A stretch of DNA of 64,000 bases. Origin: Erodium maritimum (lineage: Eukaryota > Streptophyta > Magnoliopsida > Geraniales > Geraniaceae). Positions within the stretch are counted from its first letter, which is position 1; each line of letters starts with the position of its first letter. The stretch is taken from the NCBI GenBank assembly GCA_963921825.1, contig OY997596.1:13521001-13585000 (forward strand), in the 5' to 3' direction. Shown here piece after piece: positions 51,671 through 64,000 of the stretch. Under the pieces are notes generated by a model. The model was not told where the DNA came from and ran no database searches. It saw only the letters and a list, made by a program, of their open reading frames with translations. The translations under genes were made by a program, and so were the position numbers.

Positions 51671-54539
51671 TGTCACGCCCCGATTTCAGCGAACCGAACT
51701 CGGGACGCGAACTTTTAAAAACATGAACACTTGAAACCTGTTTTCAATAAAAGCTTTGACATTTCCATTTACTTCTCAAAATAATAGCATTTACAATACA
51801 AAAACGTCCCAACAAGTGGACAAGGTACAACATCCGTCACTAGACTCAACAAAAGTAAAGACCAGACTCCGCTCCAAGCTCCATGAACTTCAAGAGCTAA
51901 CCTAGTCCGTCCGGTGATCAGTACCTGTAGGAAAAGCAGCTAGGGGTGAGCGTTCGCTCACCTCCACGGATAACAGACTGACTATGGCATAATTAGCAGA
52001 AAAAGCCAGTAACACTAAAACCAAACCCAACACCGGGACTACAGTCCCCAACTCAAGTACTCAACTGACCCACAACCCGTCACCTTCCTCAACAGACTCG
52101 ACACTCGATAAAAACAGTGTAGACCCAATACAACTATCGACGACCTCCTCAAGGACTCGAACGAAACGACACAACACCAAACAAGATCACAAAGGATCGC
52201 ACACCAGCTGCTCAGTAACCAATCTCAATCAGGTCAGGGTTCGACCTATCGCAATTCCTCGACACGAAGTCGGATCAGGCTGTCGACCTTTCAAACTCGC
52301 AATTCCTCGACACTAAGTCGGATCAGGCTGTCGACCTTTAAAACTCGCAATTCATCGACACTAAGTCGGATCAGGCTGTCGACCTTTAGAACTCGCAATT
52401 CATCGACACTAAGTCGGATCAGGCTGTCGACCTTTAGAACTCGCAATTCATCGACACTAAGTCGGATCAGGCTGTCGACCTTTAGAACTCACCACCCCAG
52501 GTAACCACAAACACAATCACAGGCAAGTTCAATCACACAGGCACTCAAGGCCACTCAAGACACCTCAACAGTCAAGACTCGGGTTCAACAACCCCACGGG
52601 CACTCGCTGCCACTCAAGACACCAAATTAAATACACGGCTCTCATGGCCACCCCGACTCAACAATTAAATACGGGCTCTCAAGGCCACCCAAACTCAACA
52701 ATTAAATACGGGCTCTCAAGGCCACCCAAACTCAACAATTAAATAAAACGCACGACAACCTCCGGCATACTCGATGCCTCCAACGGTCCTAAAATCACTA
52801 GTTTCACAAACAACCTCCGGGCATGGTCATATGCCTCCAGTAATTCAATTATCGCTAAGTTCTCTGTTCCTACGACACTACTAAGTGTCACATGCCTTTC
52901 TCTTAAATACTACAATCCCGTATCATGCTTTTCTAATAATTAAATAAATCTACTCAACCCACGACACCCCGGTGTCACATGCAATTCTACTATTAACTTT
53001 CCCTAATCAGGGCCGAGATCCGGCTACTTTTCCCTACCTCGTATATAGATCCAAAAGCGCTCCAACAAAACCCGAAGTGGACCTAGTCACTCGCCGAGCT
53101 TTCCCTTGCCTCGGTCCGTAGCACGATCTAAAAGAACACAAATTTAAAGTACTTTTAAACTAGTACGAATAAACCAAAAATTTACATACTTAACGCCCAA
53201 ACGTAACCCCGACAATGTCGGTCACTCCCAAACTTCCCAATTATTCGATATTGCCGAAAAAGGACCCGTAAGGGCCAGATTCGCCCGACATGGCGAATCT
53301 GCCCGGTTTTGGTTAATTGCCTTCCGGGGCTCCAAAAGCTCCCGTTTTCGATTCTACGGTCTTAGAATAATTCAAGGAACCCAACGCACTTGACGGAATT
53401 GAATTCCGACTTCTAAGTCAATTAATTAACGTTTAAAGTTTCCAAAACCCGTTAATTACAACTTCTCCAATTTAATTCCAAATTTCGATTCGATTAAGGA
53501 AAAAGTGGTCCGGGGGACGTTTTAAACCACCCGAACATTAAAACCCGAGCAACCGAGCACGTGGGCCCCACCCAAGAGGCTTGGCCGAGACCCTAGGGTT
53601 TGAGGGAGGGGCTCGGCCACCAAGTGGTGGCTGCTGCCACCTCCGGCCAGCCACCACATGGCCGGCCGGCCACCACCCACGGTGGCCGGAGCTCCTCCCG
53701 AGCCTCCGGTCACCGGAAAACGTGAAATTAAACCCCCAAACACCTCTAAAACGTCTCCAACACCTCCCCACACTCTACACAACCCTAAGCCTTAGTTTAT
53801 AACCAAACCCTAGCTCTTGAAAATAATCAAAACGAGAATCGGTTCGGGTATTACCGTAGAGGAGAACGAGGGGAACGGGATTGCTCTTTGCTTTGACTCG
53901 ATCCAAGGGCTCGATCACAAACCCTAGCTCAACCTCCCTTCTTCTCTCTTCTTCTCCTTCTCCTTCTCTCTCTAAAACCTCTCTTCTAATTTCTAATTTA
54001 ATTAAACTAACAACAAAACTAACTTTTTTTCCTTTTAAAACCCCATACTCGGCCACCCTCTCCAACCACACCTTTTCCCTCCAAAAATACACCACCATAT
54101 ACTTGACAAGTGTCAAGGTGGGTCCCATACCTTTTGGAAAATATCTAGTTGATATTTTCCAATCAGATTCGCGAAAAACGGACGTTTCGGGCCCCGAACG
54201 GGCACTTTTCCCAAAAATATTTTAAACTGGACGGGCTTCAAGGAAACGGCCCAACTAAGACCGCTACGACGACGGCTAAGCTTTTCGGGTCCAAAACGGT
54301 CCTCGAATGGACCAAAACGTCGCTCGGGTGACTTTTCCAGCGAAAAATCAATCTTTCCCAAAATGACCAGGAAGTTGCCCTGAGTCCCCCGTAACTCATT
54401 TTAGTCGATAACGGGGTCAACTTAAGTCCGGCATGACCCTCGGGGTCAATTTAAGTTAAGTTAAGTGTCTGTCTTAAAATTTTTAAATTTTCCTGTTTTT
54501 CGCAGGTTTGACTGACGTTGACCAGAAGTGGTTATTACA
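51671..54539 (-). repeat. 3' LTR of element 2
   Basis: 2869 bp. It contains five 48-bp repeat units (about 52265-52490), three 37-bp units (about 52660-52745), the hairpin (51945-51962) and the intron-like span 51925-53037. Confidence 0.95.
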
Positions 54540-54785
54540 GTCTACCCCCCTTAAAGGAATTTCGTCCGCGAAATTTAAAACAGACGTACCTCGGGAGTCG
54601 AACAGGCCGGGATACTTCGCGCGAACCTCGTCCTCGCATTCCCACGTCGACTCAGCTCCGTGATGTTTCCACTGCACTCGGACCAAGTGGATAATCTTGC
54701 CTCCCCGCAGAATCTGCTGCCGTGTGTCCATGATCCGAACCGGCTGCTCCTCATAGGAGACATCATCAGCCACCTCGATATCAGT
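54483..54785 (-). pseudogene. Chromodomain-like tail of element 2 integrase, cut off by a stop
   Basis: This frame directly follows the TAG at 54786-54788 and is open for 100 codons, running over the polypurine tract into the LTR. It contains IIHLVRVQWKHHGAESTWE and a YPGLF end, matching the VxW...E-TWE...YP-LF pattern of chromovirus integrase tails thought to guide insertion to certain chromatin. In this copy it can only be made by readthrough. Confidence 0.75.
54540..54555 (-). other. Polypurine tract of element 2
   Basis: On the minus strand TTTAAGGGGGGTAGAC immediately precedes the 3' LTR TG. The G6 run is the likely primer for plus-strand synthesis. It is the sequence lost in element 1. 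Confidence 0.8.
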
Positions 54786-57700
54786 CTACTCGATGACGTG
54801 GGATGGGTCTGCGTTGTACTGCCGTAACTGGGATACGTGGAAGACGTTATGTACTCTCCCAAGCTGCGGTGGCAACGCCAGACGATAAGCCACGGCTCCC
54901 ACTCTGTCTAAGATCTGGAACGGGCCTATGTACCTCGGAGCCAACTTTCCCCCGCTGCGCCTGAACCGCACCAGCCCCTTCCTCGGGCTCACCTTCAGGA
55001 ACACGTGATCCCCGACTGCAAACTCAAGAGGTCGACGTCGCCTGTCTGCATAACTCTTCTGCCGGCTCTGCGCGGTCCTCAACCGATCGCGGATCAATGT
55101 GACCTTCTCCGTCGTCTCTCTGACAAGATCTGGCCCCAGCAGACTCTTGTCCCCCACCTCTGCCCAGCATACTGGTGACCGACACGGCCTACCATACAAC
55201 GCTTCGAACGGTGCCATCCCGATACTGGCCTGGAAGCTGTTGTTGTAGGCGAACTCGGCCAATGGCAGGTGGGTCTCCCAAGATCCCCTGAAATCCAGCA
55301 CACATGCTCGCAGCATGTCCTCCAAGATCTGAATGGTACGCTCAGACTGACCGTCTGTCTGAGGATGATGTGCTGTGCTGAGTAGGATCTCTGTCCCCAG
55401 TGCCTTCTGCAGACTCGGCCAGAACCTGGACGTGAAGCGGGGATCCCTGTCAGACACTATCGACACCGGGACCCCGTGGAGGCGCACTATCTCCTGGATA
55501 TACAGACTGCTCAACTTGTCGACCGGGTCTGTCATCCTCATGGCCAGAAAGTGGGCCGACTTGGTCAACCGGTCGACTACCACCCACACGGCGTCGTTTC
55601 CCTTGGGCGATCTTGGTAGTCCACACACGAAATCCATCGTAATGTGCTCCCACTTCCACTGAGCAATCGGTAGTGGCTGTAACAATCCCGCGGGACGCTG
55701 ATGCTCTGCCTTCACCTGCTGACAGACAAGGCATCTCGACACAAACTCTGCGACTGCTCTCCTCATGCCGCGCCACCAGTAGTGCCTCCTGAGGTCACGG
55801 TACATCTTGGTGCCCCCCGGATGCACTGCGAGACGCGAATGGTGTGCCTCTCGTAACACGGCATCTCTACAGTTAACTGGTACGAACAGCCCCCCGCAGT
55901 ACCGTAGTCCCCAATCAGTACTGTCCTGCCAGCCCACCACCTCGTCACCCCTGATGACTCTCTCGCGGATCTCTGATGCTTCGACGTCCTCCCTCTGCGC
56001 CTCCAACACTTGGGCAAGCAGTGAGGGCTGAGCCACTAGGGAGCACATGGCAACACCGCCAGTAACCTCCTCTAGCTCAAGCCCGAATGTGCTCAGCTCC
56101 CCCATCATGTCCCACTCTCGGACAGATATGCTGGCGAGGCTCGGAGCCGACTTCCTACTCAAGGCGTCGGCGACAACGTTCGCCTTGCCTGGGTGGTAGT
56201 GTAGCTCGAAGTCGTACTCCTCGAGTAGTTCCATCCACCGTCGCTGACGCATGTTCAGGTCTCGCTGGGAAAATATGTACTTGAGGCTCTTGTGATCCGA
56301 GAACACCTGAAACCCCTCGCCGTACAGATAATATCGCCAGCTCTTTAGCGCAAACACGACTGCTGCTAGCTCCAAGTCGTGGGTAGGATAGTTGCGCTCG
56401 TGTATCTTCAACTGCCTGGAGCCATAAGCCACAACTCTGCCCGACTGCATCAGCACGCAACCCAGTCCCTCTCCGGATGCATCGCAGTAAACATCATATC
56501 CAAACCCTCGTTCGGGCACCACTAACACTGGAGCTGTAGTCAGTCGAGTCTTCAACTCCGCGAACGCCTGCTCACAGTCATCTGTCCACACGAACCCAAC
56601 ACCCTTGCGCGTTAACAGAGTCATCGGTGCGGCTAGTCGTGCAAAATCCTGGACAAATCGCCTATAGTAGCCTGCCAATCCCAGAAAGCTGCGGATCTCG
56701 AAAACACTCGTGGGCCGTGCCCACTTCGAGACCGCGTCGATCTTCGACGGGTCGACCAGGATACCGTCACGGGATACGATGTGGCCGAGGAATCTCACCT
56801 CAGAGAGCCAGAACTCGCACTTCTCCCGGTTGGCATATAGCTGGTGCTCGCGCAGTAGGGTCAGAACAGCCCTCAGATGTGCCTCATGCGCCGCCTCGTT
56901 CTGCGAATATATTAGGATGTCGTCCACGAACACCACCACAAACTGATCCAGGTACGGCCGGAAGATGCTGTTCATCAGGTCCATGAACGCTGCTGGCGCG
57001 TTCGTCAGTCCGAATGGCATCACCAGGAACTCATAATGCCCATAGCGTGTCCGGAATGCAGTCTTTGCGACGTCCCCCTCACGGACTCGCAACTGATAAT
57101 AACCGGATCGCAGATCGATCTTCGAGAAGTGAGTCGCCCCTCTCAACTGGTCAAACAAGTCATCGATCCTCGGCATCGGGTACCGGTTCTTCACCGTAAC
57201 CCGGTTCAGCTTCCGGTAATCTATACACATCCGTAGCTCTCCACTCTTCTTCTTCACGAAGAGTGCTGGTGCTCCCCACGGCGATGCACTCGGACGGATA
57301 AACCCCTTCTGCTGAAGCTCCTCCAGTTGACGCTTCAGCTCAGTCAACTCTGCCGGCGCAAACCTGTAAGGCGCCATCGATATCGCTGCCGTTCCCGGCA
57401 CTAGGTCAATCCCGAACTCCACCTCACGAATCGGTGGCAGCCCGCTCAACTCCTCAGGAAAGACCTCGGGGAACTCGCATACCACTCTCGGTAACTCTCG
57501 GCTCTGCACAGCCGGTACTTCCTCCTCTGCGGACAACGCCGACAGGAGGACCCCACTCTTACTCCCCAGCACGCACGTCACCTTCGTACCGCCCACTGTC
57601 ACTGTCACTCGTCGTCTGTAGCAATCGATGTTGGCTCGGTACCTCGACAACCAATCCATACCCAAAATCACATCAAAGGTAGTCATCCCCAACACGAGAA

Positions 57701-59390
57701 GGTCACCAGGGCAAGGACAGTCTGCGACTCTAATCTCGCAGGCACGACATACTCTAGTCAACGATACACCACCCCCAACTAGGGTGTCCAGGCATAGGGG
57801 TGGACTCAACGGCTCTAAGCTCAACCCCAACCTCTCAGCACAACCCGACGAAATAAAAGAGTGCGATGCCCCGGTATCAAACAAGAACAAAGCCCATAAA
57901 TGATACAACAAACACGTACCCTGGATGGTCTCACGGTACGTGCTAGGTCCTGGGGCTCTGGAGTCGGTGACTGCATATACTCTCCCCTGCGAGGCCTGCT
58001 GCCTCTGACCCTGCGCACTGGCTGCTGGATACACGTGACTCTGCTGCTGTCTCGGAATTGGTGCGCTCGTAGACGGCCGTGATGATCTCGGCTGCTGACC
58101 CTGTCGAGGGCGACCTCTGGGCGACTGTACTGTCCGCGACTGCTGCGGTCGCTGCACTGATGTCTCCCCCAACTGCTCTCGGCACCATGCCATAGTGTGA
58201 CCGGCCCGGCCGCATCGGTAACAGCTGATCTCGTCAGCCCTCGACCCCGAGCCCTGGCCTGTCCGGCTAGTAGCTGGTACTGCCGCGGTTCCTCCCCTCG
58301 TCGGACAGTCTCGCTGTAAGTGGTCTGGCTGCCCGCAGTGATAGCATGACGGCCTCCTCTCTGAGGCGACTGGCCCCACTGATGCCACTGACCCCTGCTG
58401 TCTCGATCCACTCTGATGAGGCGGTGGTCGGAAGGATCCCGCGGTCCTCTGCCTCCGCGAGTCTCGTGAGTCTGACGGCCCTGCCCAACTGATCGGCCGA
58501 GGTCGGACCTCACGGCTCCTGACTGCATCCCTGGCGCCCTGCTCTACTGTAGCTGCGGTGTCCACGAGGTCGGTATACTTCCGTATCCTCAAGGCGAGAA
58601 CCTGGTTCCGGATGCCCAGCCTCAGTCCGTCCTGGAACCGCAGGCAACGGTTCGTCTCGCTTGTCACCATCTCAGGCGCGAATCTGGCCAAGGCTGTGAA
58701 CCTGGCCTCGTACTCTCCTACCGTCATCCCCCCTTGCTCCAGGTCTAAGAACTGCCGATGTCGCTCCAGCCGAGCCGACTCGGGGAAGTACTGTGCCATG
58801 AATACCTCCTGGAATACGCTGTAGTCGTATCCGACCGTGTCCTTCACCCGCCCCCACCAGTGGTAGGCGCTGTCTCTCAGCTGATGGGCCGCGAAGGACA
58901 CTCTCCGACGGCCATCCTCGACACCCGATGTGTCCAAGTCTCGTGTGACCTGCTCTATCCATCGCTCGGCCAGGTCGGGATTCGGCTCCCCGACAAAAAC
59001 AGGTATCCCGAGCTTCAGGAAATCTAGTAGTGCTCGGGAGGTAAGATCCTCTGTTTGCGCGGCCCTCACCGGGACTGCGGCTGCCTCTGGTGCTGGCGAA
59101 GCCGACTCTCGGCTGGCGATGATCGCCACCAAACTCTGAACGGTCCTGGTAAGCTCATCCAGGGCAGTCATCACTGGAGGGTCCGCGACTGGCGGAACAC
59201 TGGGGGTGCCTGCAGACGGCCCCGCATCACTCCTCCTGTCTTCTCCGACAGGAGTACCCTGTGCCTCCGCATAGTCGGCGGGCTCGACGGTCGGCACCCT
59301 CCCTGGTGCCCCTGCTGACCGTCCCCGCCGGCCTCGCGTGGGTGCCTGGCCCCGCGTTCCTGATGGTCGTCCCCGCTTACCGCGAGCCAT
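54786..59390 (-). CDS. gag-pol: Element 2 gag-pol polyprotein (1534 codons, tail truncated)
   Basis: A single open frame from ATG 59390 (MARGKRG; the frame is open further upstream, but this ATG begins the conserved part) to TAG 54786-54788. Domains by residue: gag about 130-250; CCHC knuckles near 349 and 390 (the first has Asp in place of Gly before His); protease DTGA at 505; RT with FVDD at 821; RNase H near 969; integrase HHCC zinc region about 1170-1215 and DDE at about 1253, 1314, 1350; then a GPF/Y-like module. The normal frame would continue about 85 codons into a chromodomain-like tail, but a Trp codon (TGG in element 1) is TAG here at codon 1535. Otherwise no lesion is visible. The product would form cytoplasmic virus-like particles and integrate cDNA in the nucleus. 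Confidence 0.93.
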   Translation of the reverse strand: MARGKRGRPSGTRGQAPTRGRRGRSAGAPGRVPTVEPADYAEAQGTPVGEDRRSDAGPSAGTPSVPPVADPPVMTALDELTRTVQSLVAIIASRESASPAPEAAAVPVRAAQTEDLTSRALLDFLKLGIPVFVGEPNPDLAERWIEQVTRDLDTSGVEDGRRRVSFAAHQLRDSAYHWWGRVKDTVGYDYSVFQEVFMAQYFPESARLERHRQFLDLEQGGMTVGEYEARFTALARFAPEMVTSETNRCLRFQDGLRLGIRNQVLALRIRKYTDLVDTAATVEQGARDAVRSREVRPRPISWAGPSDSRDSRRQRTAGSFRPPPHQSGSRQQGSVASVGPVASERRPSCYHCGQPDHLQRDCPTRGGTAAVPATSRTGQGSGSRADEISCYRCGRAGHTMAWCREQLGETSVQRPQQSRTVQSPRGRPRQGQQPRSSRPSTSAPIPRQQQSHVYPAASAQGQRQQASQGRVYAVTDSRAPGPSTYRETIQGTCLLYHLWALFLFDTGASHSFISSGCAERLGLSLEPLSPPLCLDTLVGGGVSLTRVCRACEIRVADCPCPGDLLVLGMTTFDVILGMDWLSRYRANIDCYRRRVTVTVGGTKVTCVLGSKSGVLLSALSAEEEVPAVQSRELPRVVCEFPEVFPEELSGLPPIREVEFGIDLVPGTAAISMAPYRFAPAELTELKRQLEELQQKGFIRPSASPWGAPALFVKKKSGELRMCIDYRKLNRVTVKNRYPMPRIDDLFDQLRGATHFSKIDLRSGYYQLRVREGDVAKTAFRTRYGHYEFLVMPFGLTNAPAAFMDLMNSIFRPYLDQFVVVFVDDILIYSQNEAAHEAHLRAVLTLLREHQLYANREKCEFWLSEVRFLGHIVSRDGILVDPSKIDAVSKWARPTSVFEIRSFLGLAGYYRRFVQDFARLAAPMTLLTRKGVGFVWTDDCEQAFAELKTRLTTAPVLVVPERGFGYDVYCDASGEGLGCVLMQSGRVVAYGSRQLKIHERNYPTHDLELAAVVFALKSWRYYLYGEGFQVFSDHKSLKYIFSQRDLNMRQRRWMELLEEYDFELHYHPGKANVVADALSRKSAPSLASISVREWDMMGELSTFGLELEEVTGGVAMCSLVAQPSLLAQVLEAQREDVEASEIRERVIRGDEVVGWQDSTDWGLRYCGGLFVPVNCRDAVLREAHHSRLAVHPGGTKMYRDLRRHYWWRGMRRAVAEFVSRCLVCQQVKAEHQRPAGLLQPLPIAQWKWEHITMDFVCGLPRSPKGNDAVWVVVDRLTKSAHFLAMRMTDPVDKLSSLYIQEIVRLHGVPVSIVSDRDPRFTSRFWPSLQKALGTEILLSTAHHPQTDGQSERTIQILEDMLRACVLDFRGSWETHLPLAEFAYNNSFQASIGMAPFEALYGRPCRSPVCWAEVGDKSLLGPDLVRETTEKVTLIRDRLRTAQSRQKSYADRRRRPLEFAVGDHVFLKVSPRKGLVRFRRSGGKLAPRYIGPFQILDRVGAVAYRLALPPQLGRVHNVFHVSQLRQYNADPSHVIE

Positions 59391-59537
59391 AAACAGTATC
59401 CTCTGCACGGATACACGCAAACGTTCAGTTTGCGAACTTAAATAAAAACGACAGTACAAACGCACTAACGTCCACCCTCTTAAGCTTACACTAACGTGCT
59501 TATCACTAAAGCGCTACACCGCTCAAGCTAAACGTAC

Positions 59538-59546
59538 TTTATATAC
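59538..59546 (-). promoter_or_regulatory. TATA-like box in element 2 leader
   Basis: TATATAAAG on the minus strand, identical to the box at 12234 in element 1 and at the same distance upstream of the gag ATG. Confidence 0.3.
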
Positions 59547-60020
59547 TAGCATTAGTAAACGAGACCACAACGAGACCGCACCGACGTGCACCAAACAAGC
59601 GACGGCAAACCAACCCACACAACACGACGACCCCCGTTCACCGGGCCAATCAAAAATCAAACATATGCCCATAGGGCCAATCAAGTTCAAGACATGCCAA
59701 CAGGGCCAATAATTTTAAAACCTTCACCCTTTCATTTTAAAACTTCGTTCCTTGACATCACGTAGTTACAACCCGGTTCAGGCGTCCCCGAACCACGTTG
59801 TACCGACTTGACATCAACACCGTCTCGTTCGACTACAGGAGCGCTCCTGAGTCGACCCGCGACAGTTAAAAACAGTTCACGCAATCACACACAATCAGTA
59901 TGCCAGCAACAAAATACTGTAACATACGCACAAACACAAACAAGACTCAAGACGTGACGGGTCTACACCAACTCGACTCTCCCCCCTAAGTGACGGACAG
60001 TCCGAGGTTTGAAACCTCGA

Positions 60021-60032
60021 GCTCTGATACCA
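60021..60032 (-). other. Primer-binding site of element 2
   Basis: TGGTATCAGAGC on the minus strand, three bases inside the 5' LTR end; complementary to initiator-Met tRNA. Confidence 0.9.
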
Positions 60033-60035
60033 AGC

Positions 60036-62904
60036 TGTCACGCCCCGATTTCAGCGAACCGAACTCGGGACGCGAACTTTTAAAAACATGAACACTTGAA
60101 ACCTGTTTTCAATAAAAGCTTTGACATTTCCATTTACTTCTCAAAATAATAGCATTTACAATACAAAAACGTCCCAACAAGTGGACAAGGTACAACATCC
60201 GTCACTAGACTCAACAAAAGTAAAGACCAGACTCCGCTCCAAGCTCCATGAATTTCAAGAGCTAACCTAGTCCTTCCGGTGATCAGTACCTGTAGGAAAA
60301 GCAGCTAGGGGTGAGCGTTCGCTCACCTCCACGGATAACAGACTGACTATGGCATAATTAGCAGAAAAAGCCAGTAACACTAAAACCAAACCCAACACCG
60401 GGACTACAGTCCCCAACTCAAGTACTCAACTGACCCACAACCCGTCACCTTCCTCAACAGACTCGACACTCGATAAAAACAGTGTAGACCCAATACAACT
60501 ATCGACGACCTCCTCAAGGACTCGAACGAAACGACACAACACCAAACAAGATCACAAAGGATCGCACACCAGCTGCTCAGTAACCAATCTCAATCAGGTC
60601 AGGGTTCGACCTATCGCAATTCCTCGACACGAAGTCGGATCAGGCTGTCGACCTTTCAAACTCGCAATTCCTCGACACTAAGTCGGATCAGGCTGTCGAC
60701 CTTTAAAACTCGCAATTCATCGACACTAAGTCGGATCAGGCTGTCGACCTTTAGAACTCGCAATTCATCGACACTAAGTCGGATCAGGCTGTCGACCTTT
60801 AGAACTCGCAATTCATCGACACTAAGTCGGATCAGGCTGTCGACCTTTAGAACTCACCACCCCAGGTAACCACAAACACAATCACAGGCAAGTTCAATCA
60901 CACAGGCACTCAAGGCCACTCAAGACACCTCAACAGTCAAGACTCGGGTTCAACAACCCCACGGGCACTCGCTGCCACTCAAGACACCAAATTAAATACA
61001 CGGCTCTCATGGCCACCCCGACTCAACAATTAAATACGGGCTCTCAAGGCCACCCAAACTCAACAATTAAATACGGGCTCTCAAGGCCACCCAAACTCAA
61101 CAATTAAATAAAACGCACGACAACCTCCGGCATACTCGATGCCTCCAACGGTCCTAAAATCACTAGTTTCACAAACAACCTCCGGGCATGGTCATATGCC
61201 TCCAGTAATTCAATTATCGCTAAGTTCTCTGTTCCTACGACACTACTAAGTGTCACATGCCTTTCTCTTAAATACTACAATCCCGTATCATGCTTTTCTA
61301 ATAATTAAATAAATCTACTCAACCCACGACACCCCGGTGTCACATGCAATTCTACTATTAACTTTCCCTAATCAGGGCCGAGATCCGGCTACTTTTCCCT
61401 ACCTCGTATATAGATCCAAAAGCGCTCCAACAAAACCCGAAGTGGACCTAGTCACTCGCCGAGCTTTCCCTTGCCTCGGTCCGTAGCACGATCTAAAAGA
61501 ACACAAATTTAAAGTACTTTTAAACTAGTACGAATAAACCAAAAATTTACATACTTAACGCCCAAACGTAACCCCGACAATGTCGGTCACTCCCAAACTT
61601 CCCAATTATTCGATATTGCCGAAAAAGGACCCGTAAGGGCCAGATTCGCCCGACATGGCGAATCTGCCCGGTTTTGGTTAATTGCCTTCCGGGGCTCCAA
61701 AAGCTCCCGTTTTCGATTCTACGGTCTTAGAATAATTCAAGGAACCCAATGCACTTGACGGAATTGAATTCCGACTTCTAAGTCAATTAATTAACGTTTA
61801 AAGTTTCCAAAACCCGTTAATTACAACTTCTCCAATTTAATTCCAAATTTCGATTCGATTAAGGAAAAAGTGGTCCGGGGGACGTTTTAAACCACCCGAA
61901 CATTAAAACCCGAGCAACCGAGCACGTGGGCCCCACCCAAGAGGCTTGGCCGAGACCCTAGGGTTTGAGGGAGGGGCTCGGCCACCAAGTGGTGGCTGCT
62001 GCCACCTCCGGCCAGCCACCACATGGCCGGCCGGCCACCACCCACGGTGGCCGGAGCTCCTCCCGAGCCTCCGGTCACCGGAAAACGTGAAATTAAACCC
62101 CCAAACACCTCTAAAACGTCTCCAACACCTCCCCACACTCTACACAACCCTAAGCCTTAGTTTATAACCAAACCCTAGCTCTTGAAAATAATCAAAACGA
62201 GAATCGGTTCGGGTATTACCGTAGAGGAGAACGAGGGGAACGGGATTGCTCTTTGCTTTGACTCGATCCAAGGGCTCGATCACAAACCCTAGCTCAACCT
62301 CCCTTCTTCTCTCTTCTTCTCCTTCTCCTTCTCTCTCTAAAACCTCTCTTCTAATTTCTAATTTAATTAAACTAACAACAAAACTAACTTTTTTTCCTTT
62401 TAAAACCCCATACTCGGCCACCCTCTCCAACCACACCTTTTCCCTCCAAAAATACACCACCATATACTTGACAAGTGTCAAGGTGGGTCCCATACCTTTT
62501 GGAAAATATCTAGTTGATATTTTCCAATCAGATTCGCGAAAAACGGACGTTTCGGGCCCCGAACGGGCACTTTTCCCAAAAATATTTTAAACTGGACGGG
62601 CTTCAAGGAAACGGCCCAACTAAGACCGCTACGACGACGGCTAAGCTTTTCGGGTCCAAAACGGTCCTCGAATGGACCAAAACGTCGCTCGGGTGACTTT
62701 TCCAGCGAAAAATCAATCTTTCCCAAAATGACCAGGAAGTTGCCCTGAGTCCCCCGTAACTCATTTTAGTCGATAACGGGGTCAACTTAAGTCCGGCATG
62801 ACCCTCGGGGTCAATTTAAGTTAAGTTAAGTGTCTGTCTTAAAATTTTTAAATTTTCCTGTTTTTCGCAGGTTTGACTGACGTTGACCAGAAGTGGTTAT
62901 TACA
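60036..62904 (-). repeat. 5' LTR of element 2
   Basis: 2869 bp, same length as the 3' LTR and differing at three sites by eye. The candidate TATA is TTATAAAC at about 62160. The intron-like span is 60290-61402 and the hairpin 60310-60327. Confidence 0.95.
60290..61402 (-). other. Intron-like module in element 2 5' LTR
   Basis: On the minus strand ACGAG|GTAGGG begins at 61402 and TGCTTTTCCTACAG|GT ends at 60290 (1113 bp). It encloses five 48-bp and three 37-bp repeat units. The span in the 3' LTR (51925-53037) is the same length. Confidence 0.45.
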
Positions 62905-64000
62905 TCTCCTATCAACTATCTTATTCCAGAGAAATCTTCTCTACGACCTTTCCAATTATTTGAAAACCCCAGCAGACACCTTAAGAAGAAACATGTGCTA
63001 AAGGGGAAGAGAGGAAATGCTTGATTTAATAAGCGTGATTCTTCCCCCGAAGGAGTACAATCTGGCTTGCCATAAGCTCATTTTTTTCTTAAAACTATTT
63101 ACTATTGTAGACCAAGAAGAGATTCTCCTAGAATCAGTCCCTAACTAGAACCCTAAATACGATAGAGGGAGGGAGACAAATGCACAACCTATTTTTTTTA
63201 GATTTGAACTTTATTGATGGAAGAAGGGTTTAAGAGAACAAATTTGGACTTGTGGAAGTCGATCTTGAGGCTAGAAGCTAGTTGGAAGGTCAAGAGTGAG
63301 TACTTGAGGGTGGTGATATATGCATCATTAGCTATTATAAAGAGAAGAGTATCATCTGCAAATTGCCTGCAAATTACAGAGGAGAGATGTGAGGTCCATT
63401 GTTGGAAAACATTACTCCATAGAATTTGCTTAAAGAGATGTTCTGCTCTAATAATTGATGAAGGCCCTCAGCCACAAGAGCAAACAAAAGTGGAGAGAGA
63501 GGGAAACCATGTCTAAGGCCTCTTTGATGTTTGAAATCAAGAGATGTGGACCTATTAATAAGAACAAATACCCAAGCTTGAAAGCAGGACAGAAGCATAG
63601 ATGTCAATTTTTTGCCAAAACCCATTGTAGTCAAGAGATTTAAGAGGCAATGTCAATTAACATGTTCACATGCTTTCTCAAAATTAACTTTGAAGATCAA
63701 GACTTATTCTTTAGAGGCTTTAATGTGTTGTACAACTTCAGAATTAATTAGAATTCCATCCAGGATTTGTCTGTCTATAATAAATCTAGATTGAACATCA
63801 TTGACCGGATGATCCATGTGCTTCTTGAGTCTTGAGGCTAAGATTTTTGTGAGGATCTTACAAGAGCCTCCTACAAGACTAATTGGCCTGAAATCATTAA
63901 AGGTTTTAGGGTTGTCAATTTTGGTGATGAGAGTTGTAAATGATGAATTCATTCCTTTTCCAAGTTCAAAAGTACTATGAGGAAAACCCAGCATTAATGT
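62905..64000 (-). pseudogene. LINE-B ORF2 reverse transcriptase (runs off window)
   Basis: RT copies LINE RNA at the nicked target. The minus strand shows NPKTFNDFRPISLVGGSCKI and QSRFIIDRQILDGILI (63930-63740), GLRHGFPLSPLLFALVAEGL (about 63530-63470), then the catalytic FADD (63351-63362, QFADDTLLFI). After this come the thumb-side blocks up to the Tekay-type insertion. These are the ordered RT motifs of plant L1-type LINEs. Frames shift at least three times and stops are present, so it is inactive. The upstream ORF2 part and ORF1 lie beyond the window. Confidence 0.85.

Larger units (their letters stand above)
51671..62904 (-). mobile_element. Full-length young Tekay/Del-type chromovirus (element 2)
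   Basis: 11.2 kb, minus strand, TSD TCTCC (51666-51670 and 62905-62909). The two 2869-bp LTRs differ at three positions that I can find (51888/60253-region C/T, 51909-region G/T, 53385/61750 C/T), so insertion is very recent. It has an intact primer site, a polypurine tract and a gag-pol frame with a single stop just before the chromodomain-like tail. It belongs to the same family as element 1 and inserted into LINE-B ORF2. Confidence 0.97.

Noticed and set aside
57821..58528. 235-codon minus-strand ORF overlapping gag
   Set aside because: Alternate-frame shadow of the gag-pol gene; a partial match in element 1 reflects shared nucleotide sequence.

Overview
This is a piece of plant (angiosperm) nuclear DNA made almost entirely of nested transposable elements. 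I found no intact, conventional host gene. The plant assignment rests on two Ty3/gypsy chromoviruses of the Tekay/Del type with an initiator-Met-tRNA primer site, LINEs whose ORF1 carries an RRM, MULE, CACTA, hAT and PIF/Harbinger elements, and a decayed plastid psbD-psbC fragment. The species cannot be named from the sequence.

Layout. 1-7.2 kb: small DNA transposons, namely a hAT-type element (1379-3094, 8-bp TSD), a MULE-type MITE (5561-5972, 9-bp TSD) and a PIF/Harbinger MITE (6858-7194, TAA TSD). 7.4-22.3 kb: a minus-strand LINE (LINE-1: RRM ORF1, endonuclease, zf-RVT, reverse transcriptase deleted) split by a full-length Tekay-type element (8893-20103, plus strand, TSD CTCCA). 22.5-30.2 kb: two AT-rich inverted arms enclosing an ORF1-only LINE copy (23389-25360, 14-bp TSD) and a solo LTR (25939-28590, TSD ATGCT). 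31.4-38.3 kb: a duplicated segment. One copy holds a solo LTR (31979-35310, TSD ATGAT) and the other preserves the empty site; an LTR-like unit (35680-37348) lies between them.

37.5-64 kb: one minus-strand LINE (LINE-B), whose 5' part runs off the window. It is interrupted three times: by a 380-bp truncated LINE (37883-38262, 16-bp TSD), by a 12.4-kb MULE (38916-51283) and by a second, very young Tekay-type element (51671-62904, TSD TCTCC, minus strand). The LINE reading frame resumes across the MULE and the young element when one TSD copy is counted, which confirms the boundaries. Inside the MULE are a broken transposase gene, a GC-rich retroposon with 19-bp TSDs in a probable 5' intron, a non-autonomous CACTA, the plastid psbD/psbC fragment, a clean 104-codon acidic ORF, and a ten-copy array of ~169-bp units.

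The most interesting candidate system is a conserved module in every Tekay-type LTR here, across three divergent LTR families: a GAG|GTARGG donor-like site, 1.0-1.6 kb of family-specific tandem repeats, a hairpin with a GAAC/GAAA loop, and a pyrimidine-rich YAG|GT acceptor-like site. It looks like an intron inside the LTR, upstream of the primer-binding site. The second is the MULE carrying plastid DNA.
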